A stretch of 64,000 nt of DNA from Scleropages formosus (Eukaryota; Chordata; Actinopteri; Osteoglossiformes; Osteoglossidae), in assembly GCF_900964775.1 (NCBI RefSeq), contig NC_041818.1, positions 7,275,332 through 7,339,331 on the forward strand. Reading direction: 5' to 3'. Made by a program: the position numbers and the translations under genes. Below the pieces are notes generated by a model that did no database searches, was not told where the DNA came from, and was given only the letters and a program-made list of their open reading frames with translations. Positions 1 through 13,480 of the stretch are shown piece after piece. The number at the start of each line of letters is the position of its first letter. Positions within the stretch are counted from its first letter, which is position 1.

Positions 1-544
1 GACAGTGTGAACGAAGCGGTAAAAAACCAAGCTTATGTACAAAACCCACAGCGTGACTTTATAAAAAAAAATTGCATTTTTTAAATCGGACGAGGAAACA
101 AACAAGTCAGTTGGCCGGTGAATGATTAACATTAATAAACAAAGCTAATGAGAAGAGGTTTTCCAAACCAGTCGCACAGTTCTAAATGACCAAATATGAG
201 GGAGGTGTAAAATGTGTTGTTCATCCGAAAGGAGATCCTCAGAAATGGGCCATTTGCGGCAGAGCACCTTTCACGAGGTGGCGGTCTCCAGAGAAAGGCA
301 GGGACACATGGCACCCGCTGCATTCGCTCTCCGCCATCATGGTCACATGCACCTCGTGACATCACTGCCACCACACATACTCGAGCACTGCCATACAACT
401 GTACCCATGTCAGGTGACCTCTGGACCACGATCCGTGCGGAGCTGCAGACGAGGCCCACGAGCGAAACAGAATTCAAAGAATTCCTAGCTAACGGCATCT
501 GCGGCTTTTCCCGCAGGTCCCTAGTACGGGCCTGTGTGACACCA

Positions 545-690
545 ACACATGCATCTGTCAGCTGTAGTAGCCTTGAGCAAGGTACTAACCCCAAGTCGCT
601 CCAGTGAAATTACCCAGCTGCAGAAATGGCTAACTGCAAGCTGCTCTGGAGAAGTGTCGGCTAAATGTACATTCAAGGAGTAGCAAGCTG
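545..690 (+). repeat. tRNA-derived SINE (family B), partial
   Basis: The stretch contains the family landmarks: the block around CCTTGAGCAAGGTACT, then ATTACCCAGCTG, then the tail GGAGAAGTGTCGGCTAAATG. The tRNA-like head is missing or too diverged to see. Confidence 0.65.
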
Positions 691-1659
691 CTAACAGGTG
701 TTAAACCGCCCGCTGTCACATACCACAAGCGGGAACTGTTCCAGCACCAGTAAATCACCCATCACTGTGACAAGGGTGCGTGTCACCGCCAACAGTATGT
801 ACACGAGTCACCGGCACAGATCTAATCTCAGCATGAAGTAACTGGAAGTAAATAGAAATGTGACTCAATCGAAATCTTGCTTTAACCACCAACCATGGCT
901 GGGTGCCACCATCCCTCAAAAAAAGTGACACATGATAACTGTCACATTACGGTGCTGTGCTCCTCAATGAACGCCGTTTTCACAATGCATGTTCCTTACA
1001 TGGAGGGAAATGGGAAACACAGCAGCGCCAGTGCAGCCAGCCAGCGGTGACGGAAGGTCCCAGAGGGAAGCCATTAGCATAGATGTGCAACGTACGCCAT
1101 TGACTGAGGAGTGAGAGATTTGGCAGCCGTCGCCTTTCCTAGAGGTTGACCTACACTGGAGAGCAAGCAACAACTTCAGGTCACACTTCTAATTCACAAC
1201 ATTTCCCATTATCCGGTTCATCATTTTCACGAAGGCTGGTCATTTTGCGTCTTGTTCAACTTTTGCAGAAAATGACAGCTGTCACACATCTGGATTTCTA
1301 AGACGGCGCAGTAGAACTGGCATTTTACCACAAATACTGCAGGTGGAACCGAAAAGTGGAACGAGGCAAACGGAAGAGAGCAGCCATGCGGTCTCTATTA
1401 AAAGCATCACAGAGCAGGAAGGCCTCATCGCCAAGCAGAGCTTTAACGCAAAGCTACTCCAGGGTTACAGTGTGCACAAGGTGAGAGCAAAATGTGTCAA
1501 GATACAGAACAATGAACAAAAATTTAACGCTGAACGAATTAAGTTTGTCTATCTGTGCGTTACATCATCATCATTTGTTACAAACTGCTGCTTATGAATC
1601 TGATCACATTCACTGACCCGAAGTGACCCAAAAGCTGCATTACTCTGAGGAAGTACCGT

Positions 1660-1825
1660 TCTCAAAGTTACAACAGGCCATCCTTACAATTATTTACCCA
1701 TTTACACGGCTGGGTAATATTACTGCAGCCGTACAACGCAAGTACCTTGCTAGAGGGTACTATAGCTGGGGGTGGGATTCGAACCTCCAACCACTATGCT
1801 ACCAGCTGCACCTGCCTGGTTTAAT
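1660..1825 (-). repeat. tRNA-derived SINE (family B)
   Basis: Read on the minus strand it has a tRNA-like head with a B box (GGTTCGAATCCCACC in reverse of 1,777-1,791) followed by the GTACCTTGCTAGAGGGTACT block and the TTACCCAT/CTGGGTAAT block. Confidence 0.75.
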
Positions 1826-4800
1826 CTTTGAAAAAAAGTCATAGCATTTTTATTCACTTTGGTCAAGACATCTTTACAAAACTCAACATTTCTTTAATTT
1901 ATACAACTGGGTGTTTTAATTATTCTAATTGGCTACAGGTTCTTCAAAAAGAAAAATTCAGTTATTTGACTCTCTTTTTGTCTATTGCATGACTGCATGC
2001 AAATGCTGCTTATATAAGCAATTATTCCAAAAAGTCCCTCATTTTTCTTTTCTTGAAAGAAGGATCCCAAAGCATTGGTTTTAGCTTCATACTATTTCCC
2101 TGAGCACATTTTACCATCTTCTGCTCTTTTCTTTTCTCAGCTACACCGAAACAGAGAAAGAGCAAACCTATTGCAATGGTGTGGTGGTAATTTACCAGCT
2201 ATGATCCATAGTCATGCTTCAAATCTGTTAACAGCATGATTTAATCCTATTAATTCATAAATCCCATTTACTCATATATTCACAATGCTGTTATGATCCA
2301 TGTAGTACCACGATGGTTTGTCTTATAACAGCAAGCTTATTGCTAGCTCTGCTTCCCACTGCTTCTCTCTCCACACAGTCACATAATCCTGGTTCATATA
2401 AGAACAGCCAAAATGAGACTTCTGTATAAACCCAATCTCACAGAGGACAGATCTGACAATTCCACCTTTGTGACATGTTTTATTGTCAGACTGTCAGGTA
2501 TAGAGCTTTTTTCACCACTTATGTTTTAACACACCATACACATCACAAACACTAGGGCTTTGCAACACACACCGACAGGCTGGATATTCAAGGTGCAATA
2601 TGGGAGGGGGGAGGACTTGATAGACATTTATAGGTATGAAGCATTTCAAACAGTCCTATTAACAAGAGTGCCAGGAATTTGCAACTGTCCGTTCTTATGG
2701 AGTAGTGAAAAGTGTCGAAGTAGCAGTGAGCACTAAATATTTTCAAAGTTAAACCTTTTACATTCTTTGCTTGTATGTCAACAGTTAACATGTACTGTCA
2801 GTAGAGCTGCTGATGAGTGCAGACTGAGCTGCTCTGTGGAAGTGACTATTGTTGTATAATGTGTAGGATGCTGGAAAGAACACGACTTCAAAAAAATCCT
2901 TTAATTGTAAATATCGGAAGCTGTTGTAGGACTTTGTGGACAGCAGTTTTACAAGTGGACTAATGAGTAGCTCTTATTTAACTTATGTAAAATGTAAATA
3001 GTGACGTTTCACATGGATAGACAATGAAATTTGACTAATAAAATATAAATTAAATCCACATGTTCACAAAGTAATGTTTCACTTGTTTACTCTATTTGGG
3101 AATATTTATTTTCTGAGGGTTGGAATGCAGTTTTGAGGGCTGGTGGCATCACGGTCTTTTTCCACTTTTTCCCAAAAATTATAGAATAACTGCAACACAG
3201 GAGCACAAAATCAAATTGTGGAACATTGTCTTAGCAGATGTGTTGTTGCACAGCACTACGAACAACTTGCAATTAATTCAACATTGCAAGAAAAATTTCA
3301 CATTTTATGTAAAATTAATCTTCTTACCCAAGAGGAATAAAACTAGTAATCGTACTAATTTGACAAATGAAGGAACACAAATTAAAACTTCATTGGTGTT
3401 TTTTATATGAAGCCCCTTTCATTACAGCTAAACATTTTCCTGATTAATGTCAATCTCTAACACTTACTGACAACAGGAACCCTACAATCCTGCAGAAACT
3501 GACAAACTCATGAACCTCCCAATTTGAGAATTATATTTAACACTAATGATATGGTGGCATCGTCTCAAGGTGTTCGAAGTCAAAGAGCACTGCAGCTCAG
3601 AAATGCAAGTAGTTAAAGGGAGAAGGTTCATCTAACTACAACACAAAACATTATACCTGCCAGTTTTGGAACATGTTTGTTGCTGTTATGCAACAAACTA
3701 TCGTGGCAGGCCTTAAAAGACGTACACAACCGACTATAGAAATGAGGGGATGCAGGTCAACGATACTGCACTACTTCAGAATTAATCTACTCCATTGTTA
3801 CAAATGACAGTTGAATGTATACAAACCCAAAGGCTACCCTGCCTGCTTGCCTGAATCATAGTACTACTGTACCTTGCACTGTTTACCACAAGAAAAAGGA
3901 CCAGAGGGCTGACAGGGACTCAGATTGCGTAGATGATGCATGCACACAGTCAATAGTCTCATGAGATCAAGAGACATGAGGAGGTAAATCTTCAGTACAG
4001 TGTTTGCTTTATTCATTAAATTGGTAAGTCACTGAAACATTTAATTCTTCATATGTTCAGTGTAATGAAGAAACAGTGCTGCAGTATAACGAAACAAGAT
4101 ACAACTGTCAGAGTAAAAGGTAGCAGATGGTTCTGTGGATATCTCCCAAACATCACTAATCAAAATCCATTCAAGATGCCTTGGTCAATGTGTAAAATTG
4201 AAAGCTATTCAATTTCCAATACAATTATCTGCTAACCAAATAAATGTCATGTTACATCACAAACACCAAGTTTTCAAGTGATAAAGCTGATTACAACACT
4301 GTTCACTATTTAAACAAATGGGATATTTCAAAGCAAAACGCAGTGCACATAGTAGCAGAACACAAAAGTGCATTCCCAAAACCTGTGCCAGAATAAGCAA
4401 CTCTGCCTTTTATTTTAAACAAAAAACATTTCCAGGATCTCCCTTTTCAGTGCGTTAGAAATGCCAAGAAATTAATGAAGGGACAGACCTGCAGACCAGA
4501 CCGTGAGGATTATATTCTCATGAGTAGAGATGCTGCAGTCCTTTAGAGTACCATTATTTCAGTGTTACACAGAGAAGGCCTACATGGGTACCACTCTTAA
4601 CATTCCATGGAAACACAGAAGTCTGGCAGCACATTTCACACACTGCTAGCTAGCCATCTCTCACATAATGAATTCATTGTACTAAATGACTAAGAAAGTG
4701 ATTTTAATAAATATGATTTTTAGTACAGGACATTAACAAAGGGCTAATATTGTTTGTACAATGTTCCATGAAAGATTTTATACAGAATAAAAAAAGTGTA

Positions 4801-5449
4801 TTCTGAATACAATGGGTTCATTTCTGTAAGAAGGTGAATAGTAAGCCATACATATTCAATGCAAAACACAACAGGACAATACAGAGCATTACAATAAGAC
4901 AAACAGAAAACGTATTTTAGCTGGGTACTTCATATTTAGCAATGTGTTAATTTGTAATTTAAACCACACGGAATTTAATTTCTCCAATTAATATTTTTCT
5001 TTGTCCTGAAAGTAACGTGATACACTGATCTGTCACTACAAAAACAAATGGTCTTCAAATATGTAAGATGCAAAAAAAGTAACTCGCAGTCAAATTTCTT
5101 CCTTTCAGTGTTTCCAATTACTAAACCACAAAAACAAAACTTGTAAATATGAAACATGAAATCTAAATTGTCTTTCACAGCCATTACTGACAGCAACAAC
5201 GAAAGAGGACACTGTCAGTATGGTTTATGCAAGTATGGAGACCTGTTTTTGTGCATTTCAAATACCAACTTCTGAGTTCTTCTAATGATTACCAGACAGA
5301 TATTTTATTCAAATATTAAAAAAATAAGCATTTTGAAAACCAATTACAGGACTTCAACAACCTTTATACTGATTTGGATGAGAAATACTATACATAGCAT
5401 GGTCACACCACAATACATTTGCTCTAAGTTGTCCATCGCGTTTCTGTAA

Positions 5450-6120
5450 ACAATGGGCGTCAACATCCGCGAGAACAGAGGAGGACATTATTACACAAAG
5501 GTGGAGGGAAATCTGTTGGATCTACAACTGGGGAGGGGGCGGGCTCTACTGTACATCCGCGAGTCCGTCACGTCTGTCTTGGGCTGCTCATTGGTCCCAC
5601 TACCCTCGTTTGTAAGAGACTTCTACCAAATCAGGAGGGGAGTACTTGCCTTCCAACGCCTTATTAGGAAGCACCCCATCCCTCCCTGCTCCTTCGGCTT
5701 AACCAATCGCAGGACACTTAACATCCACAGACATAAACAAGACAAAACAGCCGGAGCCGAAAACACAGCCATAGCTGTTGAAGTGACGCATTTTTAATAG
5801 AAAATTTAAACTGTGCATTTCCACATCGAGCGGCATAATATTACGAACTGCGAGCATTATGGAAATTAAAACTAAGAGAAGATCCAAAAAAGAGAAGACG
5901 CACCAATGATGTGTGTGAAAATACATGCGGTGTATGAAAAACACCGGTTATGGAAGTTGGTGTAGCGCCAAAGAGGCCGTTTCCATTAAAGCGGAGCGTT
6001 TCCAGGCGTCCACAGGGTGTGGCTACAGCAGCACTGAGAGCGCGAGCGCACGCAGAGCACGTCACCGTGCGTCACCGAGCGAACGCAACACTCACTGTAC
6101 TTACAAAAGAATTACAGTAT
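5450..6120. promoter_or_regulatory. CpG-rich block, possible promoter
   Basis: CpG dinucleotides are clearly denser than in the AT-rich flank, with a GC box (GGGGGCGGGC near 5,533). No coding exon could be assigned. It could be a separate promoter, or an outlying part of the larger CpG island at 6.8-8.3 kb. Confidence 0.35.
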
Positions 6121-7003
6121 GACAATGACACCAAACCATAGATGTGCAGTGTAACAGCCATGTGTTTCCCACTTCTTGTTGTCAAGTCGACAAACTTCAC
6201 AACACAGACCCGCGCACACATACAGAGGTTAAAAATCTCTCTCAATAAAAGAGTTTCGTATACACCGCACTCTCTGTCACTGGAATAATGATTTCCCAGA
6301 AACTAAGTGTGTGTATACGCAAAACGTACAAGTGCACAAATACATTACTGGGACGGGTAGTTATCAAATTGAGCCTTTTTTACGGCGGCATGAACCACAC
6401 ACACATTGTACGACGTCATTGTATGTTGCACGAATAAAAGCAGTTTAGGCAGTCGCATACACATACAATGAGAAAAGCGGGCTAGATTTTAATTTCTATA
6501 TGACAGCTACAATTTCATAACACGAAGATAAAACATGTTACACGACAGTGCCTAGGCACACCAGGTCCAATGACAAGATAGACAACGATCTGAAAGTGGC
6601 GCCAAAAATCTTGATCATGCCTTTGCCCTTTTGTAAAATATTCTGATGGGTTTTATTTTTAACACGACATGATCATGCACGCGTAGGAATAACAGGGATT
6701 GGACGAGTTTTCATTGTTTTGCAACAAAACAGTCGAAATAGTCGTGCAACCTTTTTGTCGAATAAGATTAATATCAAATAGCGCAGCGAGGACCGCGGGC
6801 CTAAAAAACCGCGGACGCAGGGCTGCTAACTTATTTAGACTACAGACAGAGCAGCTCAGTTTCAACTGTTTCGCTCTTATAACACGTCCACACAGCGCGC
6901 AGTTTACCCGCTATGACATGACTGTAACACGCAGTTACAGTGAAGGTAACGCAACTATGATGTACGTCCGTATCACCGGCTCGTCCCGCGTACCGCGGTT
7001 AGC

Positions 7004-7043
7004 AGCTAGTTCGGCTACTTAACCTAACTTAGCCGAACTAGCT
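7004..7043. repeat. Perfect 14-bp inverted repeat
   Basis: Arms 7,004-7,017 and 7,030-7,043 are perfectly complementary (14 bp) around a 12-nt spacer. It lies in the CpG island. Function unknown. Confidence 0.85.
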
Positions 7044-8028
7044 ATGAAACGCATGTGCAGTAACAGTTTGACAAGCTAATCGTATCTCCGAAGCAAAAGT
7101 GAACAGCTCAACAGCGCAGAAATGAGGTTGGAAAAGCAGCATGGCCACGGCAGGTTACAGTTGGTTACTCAGCCATAGCGACCGTTCCGATCTGCAATGA
7201 AAACAAGCCGTTCGTATCCGAACAAGAAGAGCCCGAGCTATCCCCGCTGTGCCGCCGCCGCCGCCGTACTCACAGGCTCACGGCAACACGTTTCACCTGT
7301 ACCCGCAGGGCCCCTCGCTCGATGCAATTTCACTGTTCATCTGCTCAAAAGTGCAACAAAAACAAACGGAGGGAAAAGGATTCTCCATTTTGAAGCGTGC
7401 AGCAGCAGCTGTTCTCGGGTTCTCCATCTTGGCTCTGCTGGAAACGCTGTTATTTCCTTTCCTCTCTTCCAAGCGGCACTGAAACGTTTCAACGCGTCAC
7501 TACAAAAACGCCAAAGTAAGTGCCTTTCAATGGCGCGGAGCCGGCGCCTGACAGGAAAATGTACCGCAGCCCGAAGTCCATTTTTAGGAAACGTCTCGTC
7601 CTCCTGTCCTCCATCTTGCCTTGGCTTGGACCGAGTTCCTGCAACTCCGCGCCTCTCACCGCTTCACAAGCTTCCGACACTGTCGCGGCACAACAATTTG
7701 GATTCTTTATTGAAATTAATAGCTCCCAGGGAGCCGCCACTTCTGGAACAATTCTAATTATTCGCCTTTTTATTACAGAAATAAACCACCACGTCCCCCG
7801 TGACTGAGGGACTCGCGGCCAGCTGGCGGAGCGTAATCGCGCCTTTGCCCCTTCCAGACTTCCTCCCCTCACAGCGAGCGGCGAGCCTCCGACAAGCAGC
7901 CCGGCGCGCGCTGCGCGCCGCCCGCCGCCAACAAAACACACACTAACAAACTTCCAGAACCTTCCGCCATTTTATAACTTACCTCGCCGTCGAAATGCAC
8001 ACGGCGTGCTCGCTGTCCTCTTATTTAA

Positions 8029-8046
8029 ATATATATATATATATAC
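8029..8046. repeat. Short (AT)n tract
   Basis: A simple TA-repeat of about 18 bp at the edge of the CpG island. It could act as a TATA-like element for a leftward transcript, but this is only a position argument. Confidence 0.7.
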
Positions 8047-8389
8047 ACATGTACTTCAGCGCCAGATTTTGCGATTCTTGGGCGCGATTTGATAGAAGAG
8101 TTTGAAAGTGGCGGTCAGAGGCGGTTTTGGACTCCCTTTAGCCCGCTCGTTCCGTTCGGTTTGTTGTTTCGATGATTTGAGGAGAAGGGAGCCGCGCGCC
8201 GCAGAGGCGCCACCTGGCGGCCAGAAGGAACGCGGCGCGAGAGCTGGTGACTGTGCGCCATCTAGAGTAGACACGTGGTCGGAGCGCGCGTGCGGTGCGC
8301 CACGGATTAATCTCAGCCATGTTGGAGGCCCTGCAGCCTAGATCTACGGTTCAATGCATTAAGCGCAGCACCATGGTGCTCCTACAAGC

Positions 8390-9110
8390 ACGTTGTTTCT
8401 TTATATTTTACTGTCTTCTCCAAGTATTTAAAATTAGAAGCACGAAAGCTGTTGTTTGCCCAGTCGGTTTCCTTCCCCCTGTCCTGGAGAAGGTTGCAGA
8501 CCGGCCCAATCCTTCCTTTCCCCATGGTCTCCAGCTCCTCTTGAGGGATCCACAGCAGTTCTAAGGTCATAATATCTCCAGTGTGTCCTGGGTCTGCCCC
8601 GAGGTCTCCTCCCAGGGGGACGTGTCTGGTATAACTGGAGCAGCAGGAGCATTTTATGGGGTATTTCACCACGCCACCTCAAGTGATTCCTGTTGAGCTG
8701 GATGAGAAGCGACTCTACTCCAAGGCTCTCTCGAACCGCTGAACTCCTCACCCAGTCAGGGGGAAGTGAGCTATGACATACTGGAGAGAAACCTAAATTC
8801 CGCCACTTGTACAGTATTCACAATCTTGTTCTTTTGGTCATACACAAAGCTCATGACCATAGATGAGGATGGAGAAGTAAACTGAGCAGAAACCTGAGAG
8901 CTTTGTCTATAGACCCAGCTCCCGCTTCACCATCACAGATCGGTACAATGCCACCACGTAGGCTACCTACTGATGCTGCACCAATCTACCTTCCAGTCCC
9001 CTGCTCCCCTTTTCTATCACTCATGGACAAGACCCTGAGATACTTTAACTGCTCCACCAGAGTCACTTGTTCCCCCTTCACCTTCAATGTGAATGAATGG
9101 TAGGGTCCAG
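8390..9110 (-). mobile_element. LINE (non-LTR retrotransposon) reverse transcriptase, decayed 3' coding part
   Basis: Minus-strand frames give the C-terminal part of a fish LINE reverse transcriptase: an IGAAS motif, then the RSSAVRESLGVESLL segment and the RRPRGRPRTHWR tail with an IPQEEL-like end in another frame. Several frame changes and stops are present, so it is dead. It appears to be the same kind of LINE as the copy at 11,380-12,300, covering a different part. Clade not assigned. Confidence 0.8.
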
Positions 9111-9124
9111 CTGCAACGCCAAGG

Positions 9125-9875
9125 TCTTGCATGAGCAGCATGGACCTACAAAGTCACACTTTCTCAGACCGAAATATACAAGCTGAGGAAGTTCAACCTG
9201 CCACAGGAGCTACTGATGCAATTCTACTCCACAGTCATCCAGTCTGTCCTCTGCACTTCTATAACTGTCTGGTCCGGCTCAGCTACGAAATCAGACATCA
9301 GAAGATTACAGCAGATAGTTCGGACCGCTGGAAGAATCATCGGCACATCCCCCCAGCTCTCCAAGAACTGCACTCGTCCAGAGTCAGTAAAAGGGCTAGC
9401 AAAATCATTCTAGACTCCTCACATCCAGGCCACTTCCTCTTCGAACCTTTGCCATCTGGCCGGTGCTACAGAGCACAAGAAAGCAGCCAGGCACAAGAAA
9501 AGTTTCTTTCCTCAGGCCATCTACCTCATGAACAGCTAAATCCCCCCTAGAGAGTAAACCAGTGCAATACACAATGCTATTTATATTTATAATTATATCT
9601 ATTTATCACATAATATGTCTTACTCACATTCCCTTGCATTTGTATAGAACATACCTGTACATACATACAATGTCTAGTGACTATTTTTGTATATTGGGTA
9701 CTTTATATTTTTATATATTTTTTATCCCTCATTCACATACTCTATCTTCTCATCTGTCTTGTCACTGTCATTCTGTCTGTGCTGTGGAAGTTTCTGTCAC
9801 CAAGACAAATTCCTTGTATGTGTGAACATACTTGGCAATAAAGCTCATTCTGATTCTGATTCTGAACTCCTCAGT
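9125..9875 (+). mobile_element. LINE 3' end, CR1/L2/Rex1-like, decayed
   Basis: Plus-strand frames carry a reverse-transcriptase C-terminal segment (MQFYSTVIQSVLCTSITVW, then SATKSDIRRLQQIVRTAGRI), continuing in a second frame with SRVSKRASKIILDSSHPGHF and LPSGRCYRA. It ends in a 3' untranslated region with AATAAAGC and a repeated ATTCTG tail at about 9,843-9,866, typical of this LINE group. Frame changes show it is inactive. It abuts a second LINE fragment of opposite orientation. Confidence 0.8.
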
Positions 9876-11379
9876 TCATTTTCAAACCATGTTGTATATG
9901 AGGTGTTCTTCCTAATTCTGAAAATGTAAGATGCACTAATGATATACATATCATAACTGGGTGCCTAAAAATATCACATTTATTTATGTCATAATATTGC
10001 AAATGAAAATGAAAAATGTCTTCTTACTGAAAGCAGTCAAAATCAATTTGTGCAAAGTAGTTTTTTTTTTATTACCCACAATTATCAGCTTTATTGATTT
10101 AGGTTATATGTGTTTTGTGTTTTTTAATTAAGCAATAGAATTGTCTGAATAGGGGTCATTTGTGAATACAAAACACATCTAATCTTGTGCTATATACTGT
10201 TTGGTCAGGCATGCAATGGGTACATTTTTTTGCAGATATAGTTACCAAATAGAATGGCTTGTCTCCAGGGGAAAAATTGATCTTTGTCACACTTCATCAC
10301 CTGCCAAACACGAAAAAGTCAAAAGGACCCAGGAAATCGCATATTACCAGAACTGATCTGTCTCTTTTACCAACTGAATTTATTTATTCCAAGTCAATGC
10401 TTGGTCATTTTTTGAAACATTTCATTTTATTAAAGGTGCTGAAAAATTTCATGAAGCTAGCCACATGGGAATGGGCTGACATCTATTTTCTTACCTACCA
10501 TCAATATTTTAGAGCGCTGTGTTACGATCGACAATCATAAGGTTAATTTATATCATCTTATTTAAGATTACAGGTTAAATTATCTATATTGCTAAGGCCA
10601 ATGTATATAAGGTTTCAGCGGGAGACCCGTCATAGCAAATAAAAAGAAACACTTTGCCAAGATGCTCTTTTCATATGACAAACTAGTTTGTACGATTATT
10701 GTATTAGCAAGAATAACACTCCGTACCATCTTTATTAGTCTATACGTATTTATTTTTGGCCAGTTACCCAGTTCTTATGTCTCCCGTGAACGTACACCAA
10801 CTCACACTGCTCATCTCATGTGTTCGCTGTGAGCCACGCACTTCGTGTCGCTGTACAAACACCAGGCTTCACTGGGTTCTGTAGCATGCTTGGAAGACAG
10901 TGCTATTCTATCACAGCTCATGCAACTGACCACAGATGTCACCGTGACCGACGAGGGAAAGGACCCCAGCTACCTCACCTATCCAAAGGAATGCAGGCCA
11001 ATTTCCAGGACAGACCGCAAGGAGGCATTGGAACCTGGATCACTAACATAGGAAAGGCAGTAATTTACTCATGCAGCACTGGTTACACACTTGTTAACGT
11101 GTTTCATCTCCTATCAAAACAGCTAGGTGACTATATTAATGTGATTGTATGGCTTCATTATGAGCGGTATGAATTACATGCACCTCCACAGATCACAGCC
11201 TCGCTATTGAAGAGGGTCTTGAGCCCCCCCAGGAATACTGAGGGCTGTGTCTGTTGTGTTCCTGGTGGGGCTAAAAGCTCGAAGGATTTGGGTTGACTTT
11301 CAAGGCTAAAGTTGCTGCACCACTATACTGACAGAATTACGGGGGTTAATGAGATTTGTCCAGAAATGGCATTAGATAC
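9876..11379. other. No gene seen
   Basis: AT-rich unique-looking sequence. A chance plus-strand open frame at 10,820-11,296 has no recognisable domain. The right end may contain more decayed LINE sequence, too diverged to claim. Confidence 0.4.
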
Positions 11380-12300
11380 TGTTGGGGCATCCTGACTACG
11401 ACCCTCTTCCATATTGTGTGGAAGGCTGGGGCAGTAACACTAGAGTTGCATACAGGGGTGGTGGTCCCCACTTCTGAAAACTTGGAGGATGCATTATATT
11501 TCTCAAAACACTGCACTTCTCAATCTTCTCAAGGAAGTCCATGCCACGATACAGGATTGGAGGCTACAGGCAGTTGTAGATCCAGATTCATTGTGACCAT
11601 GAAGCAGTGGATCAACTTTTAACCCTTGGGGAGATATTGAAGGCTCTTTGGAATTTTTACACTGTCTGAATTTTTTGACCTGAGGAAAGCCTATAGTCAT
11701 GTCCCCAGTATTCTGTGGGAAGTGCTCCAGGAGTGTGAAGTTTCAGGGCTGCTTCTGTTTTCCATTTGTTCCCTGTACAAAGCAAGGGCATTGTTTGCAT
11801 TTTTGGCAGTAAGTTTAACTCATTCAAAATAAGTTTGAAAGTCCTCCAAAGGTGTGTTTTGTCTGCTCTTTTGTTTGTGGTATTCTTGGGCAGGATATCA
11901 AAGTTTACTTGGGTTTTGGAAGGTATCCAAGTTCACCACCTGATGGTGGGCTACCAGGGTGTCAGATGGTTGTCCTGTTAGCCTCAGCTGAATGCAATCT
12001 TGAGTATGCATATAGAGGTTCACAACTCAGTGTGGGTAAGGATGAAGGTCAGTACCTCCAAAAGTCAGGTGATGGTTCCCACCAGAAAGAAGGTAGGTTG
12101 TTCCCTTAAGCTGTAGGTATCTTGGGGTCTTTTTTTACACTACTGATGGCAGGGGGAATTGTGAGACTAACCTCTTGGAGAAGCAGCAGCCATACTGCAC
12201 ATACTGAACAGAAGAGTGGGAGTGAACTGGGAGCTGAGTCCTCAGAAAAATGTTACTATTTATTGCTCGGTATACACCCCATGAAAAGGTTAGTCTTTTT
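11380..12300 (+). mobile_element. LINE reverse transcriptase, decayed internal part
   Basis: Conceptual translation recovers conserved RT blocks of a fish LINE: AGAVTLELHTGVVVP, FFDLRKAYSHVPSILWEVL (the 'FVDLEKAYDRV' block), GSKFNSF, and LKVLQRCVLSALLFVVFL (the 'LRQGCVLSPLLF' block), then VVLLAS. They fall in different frames, with stops between them. Dead copy; clade not assigned. Confidence 0.8.
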
Positions 12301-12539
12301 CACATTTTTGGGAAAAAAGTATTTAATTATTTTAACAATACTGAGATAAAGGTGATCAAATTAAAAAAACATTGAAAAAAATCCTCACTCATCTGCACTA
12401 TTTGAATAAAGAGAAATGCAATTTTCTTGTAAAAAGTTATATCACTGCATCAAATAGGTGTAAATGAGTAGAACATCACTGGAGAGTAACATGGCGAGCA
12501 CTGCTTTACATAAACTTTTAAAAACCTTTGGTCAGGTTT

Positions 12540-13480
12540 GGTCTTGCAATGGAGTGTGAGACTACATCATGCCAAGAAGAGATCTATGAGGCATTCAGAA
12601 GAAATATTGATGTCTATGTGTCTGGGAAGAGTTTTAAGGCTATTTCCAAGAATTTTATAGTCAATCGCTCCACGGTCTGAAAGATAATCTACAATCTGAG
12701 AAAATTTCAAACTACTGGCCATCTATCCAGGTCAGGTCATCGTACCAAATTCAGCCCAGGAGCTGACCAAGAGATGCTGCAGGAATTCTCCAAGAACCTC
12801 AGGAAAAAGCAAGTACAAAGTCAGCATTCGAAAGAGAGACTGCACAACTTTGCCCTACATGCAAGATCCCGCAAAAGAATATAGATGCACAACTGAAGCT
12901 TGCCAGATAACACCTAGGCGAAGATCAGACATACTGGAACAATGTGCTGTAAATGGATGAGATAAAGGTAGAGCTGTTTGGCCACAATGCCAGACATGAT
13001 CTTTGGCAAAAACCAAAAACTGCATTTGACCAAAAGAGCCTCATGCCAACTGTGAAGTCTATTGTTTGGAGCAGCTTTTCTGGCATAGGGCCTGGCCAGC
13101 TTGTCATCGTAGAGTCAAACACAAATTCCTCATTGTACCAGAGTACATGAGAACGTGAAGCCATCTTGTCAAAAAATGCTTAAGCTGAACCATAACAAAC
13201 TTACAAGACAATGACCCAAAACACTCAAAATCACAAAACCATGGCTGAAAAAGAAGAAATTGAGGACTCTGGAATGGCCAAGGCCAGACGTTAAGCTCCC
13301 CCAGAAATGTTGGAGGGACTGAAAGCAGGCAATACATGCAAGTAAGACACCAAACATCACACAATTGATGAAGTTCCATAAGGGGGAGTGGACAAAGATA
13401 CTTCTCCAAGTCAACGTAAGAAACAATTAGCAGAAACATCTTCAGCAAGTGATTTCCGCTAAACCCTATTGACGCTATAA
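12540..13480 (+). mobile_element. Tc1-like transposase, decayed
   Basis: Pieces of a Tc1/mariner-type transposase appear in order on the plus strand: an N-terminal helix-turn-helix region (CQEEIYEAFRRNIDVYVSGK... ISKNFIVNRSTV), RSGHRTKFSP, then a catalytic-domain segment including NDPKHSKS and a FWHRAW-like block. The frame breaks repeatedly. Terminal inverted repeats were not found with confidence. Confidence 0.75.

Larger units (their letters stand above)
1..5449. other. Non-coding stretch, mostly AT-rich
   Basis: No exon-like open frame with recognisable protein similarity was found on either strand. The stretch holds two SINE copies (listed separately) and otherwise plain AT-rich sequence. 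If the CpG block at 6.8-8.3 kb is the 5' end of a leftward gene, this would be its first intron; that is inference. Confidence 0.5.
6780..8340 (-). promoter_or_regulatory. CpG island with candidate 5' non-coding exon (possible STAG2 5' end)
   Basis: A dense CpG island. On the minus strand it contains a near-consensus splice donor, GAG|GTAAGT, with the exon ending at 7,983 and intron GT at 7,982-7,981, so a leftward transcript could start in the island and splice out of the window. In mammals STAG2 lies directly downstream of XIAP in the same orientation, which would place a STAG2 promoter here. No STAG2 coding sequence is present in the window, so the gene name is synteny-based inference only. 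Open frames in the island have no recognisable domain and look like by-products of high GC. Confidence 0.4.

Noticed and set aside
7489-7941. 150-residue minus-strand open frame in the CpG island
   Set aside because: High GC favours long chance frames; no domain, no conserved motif, and the strand has a better splice-donor explanation.
10820-11296. 158-residue plus-strand open frame
   Set aside because: No known domain, and the sequence just downstream turns into a decayed LINE.
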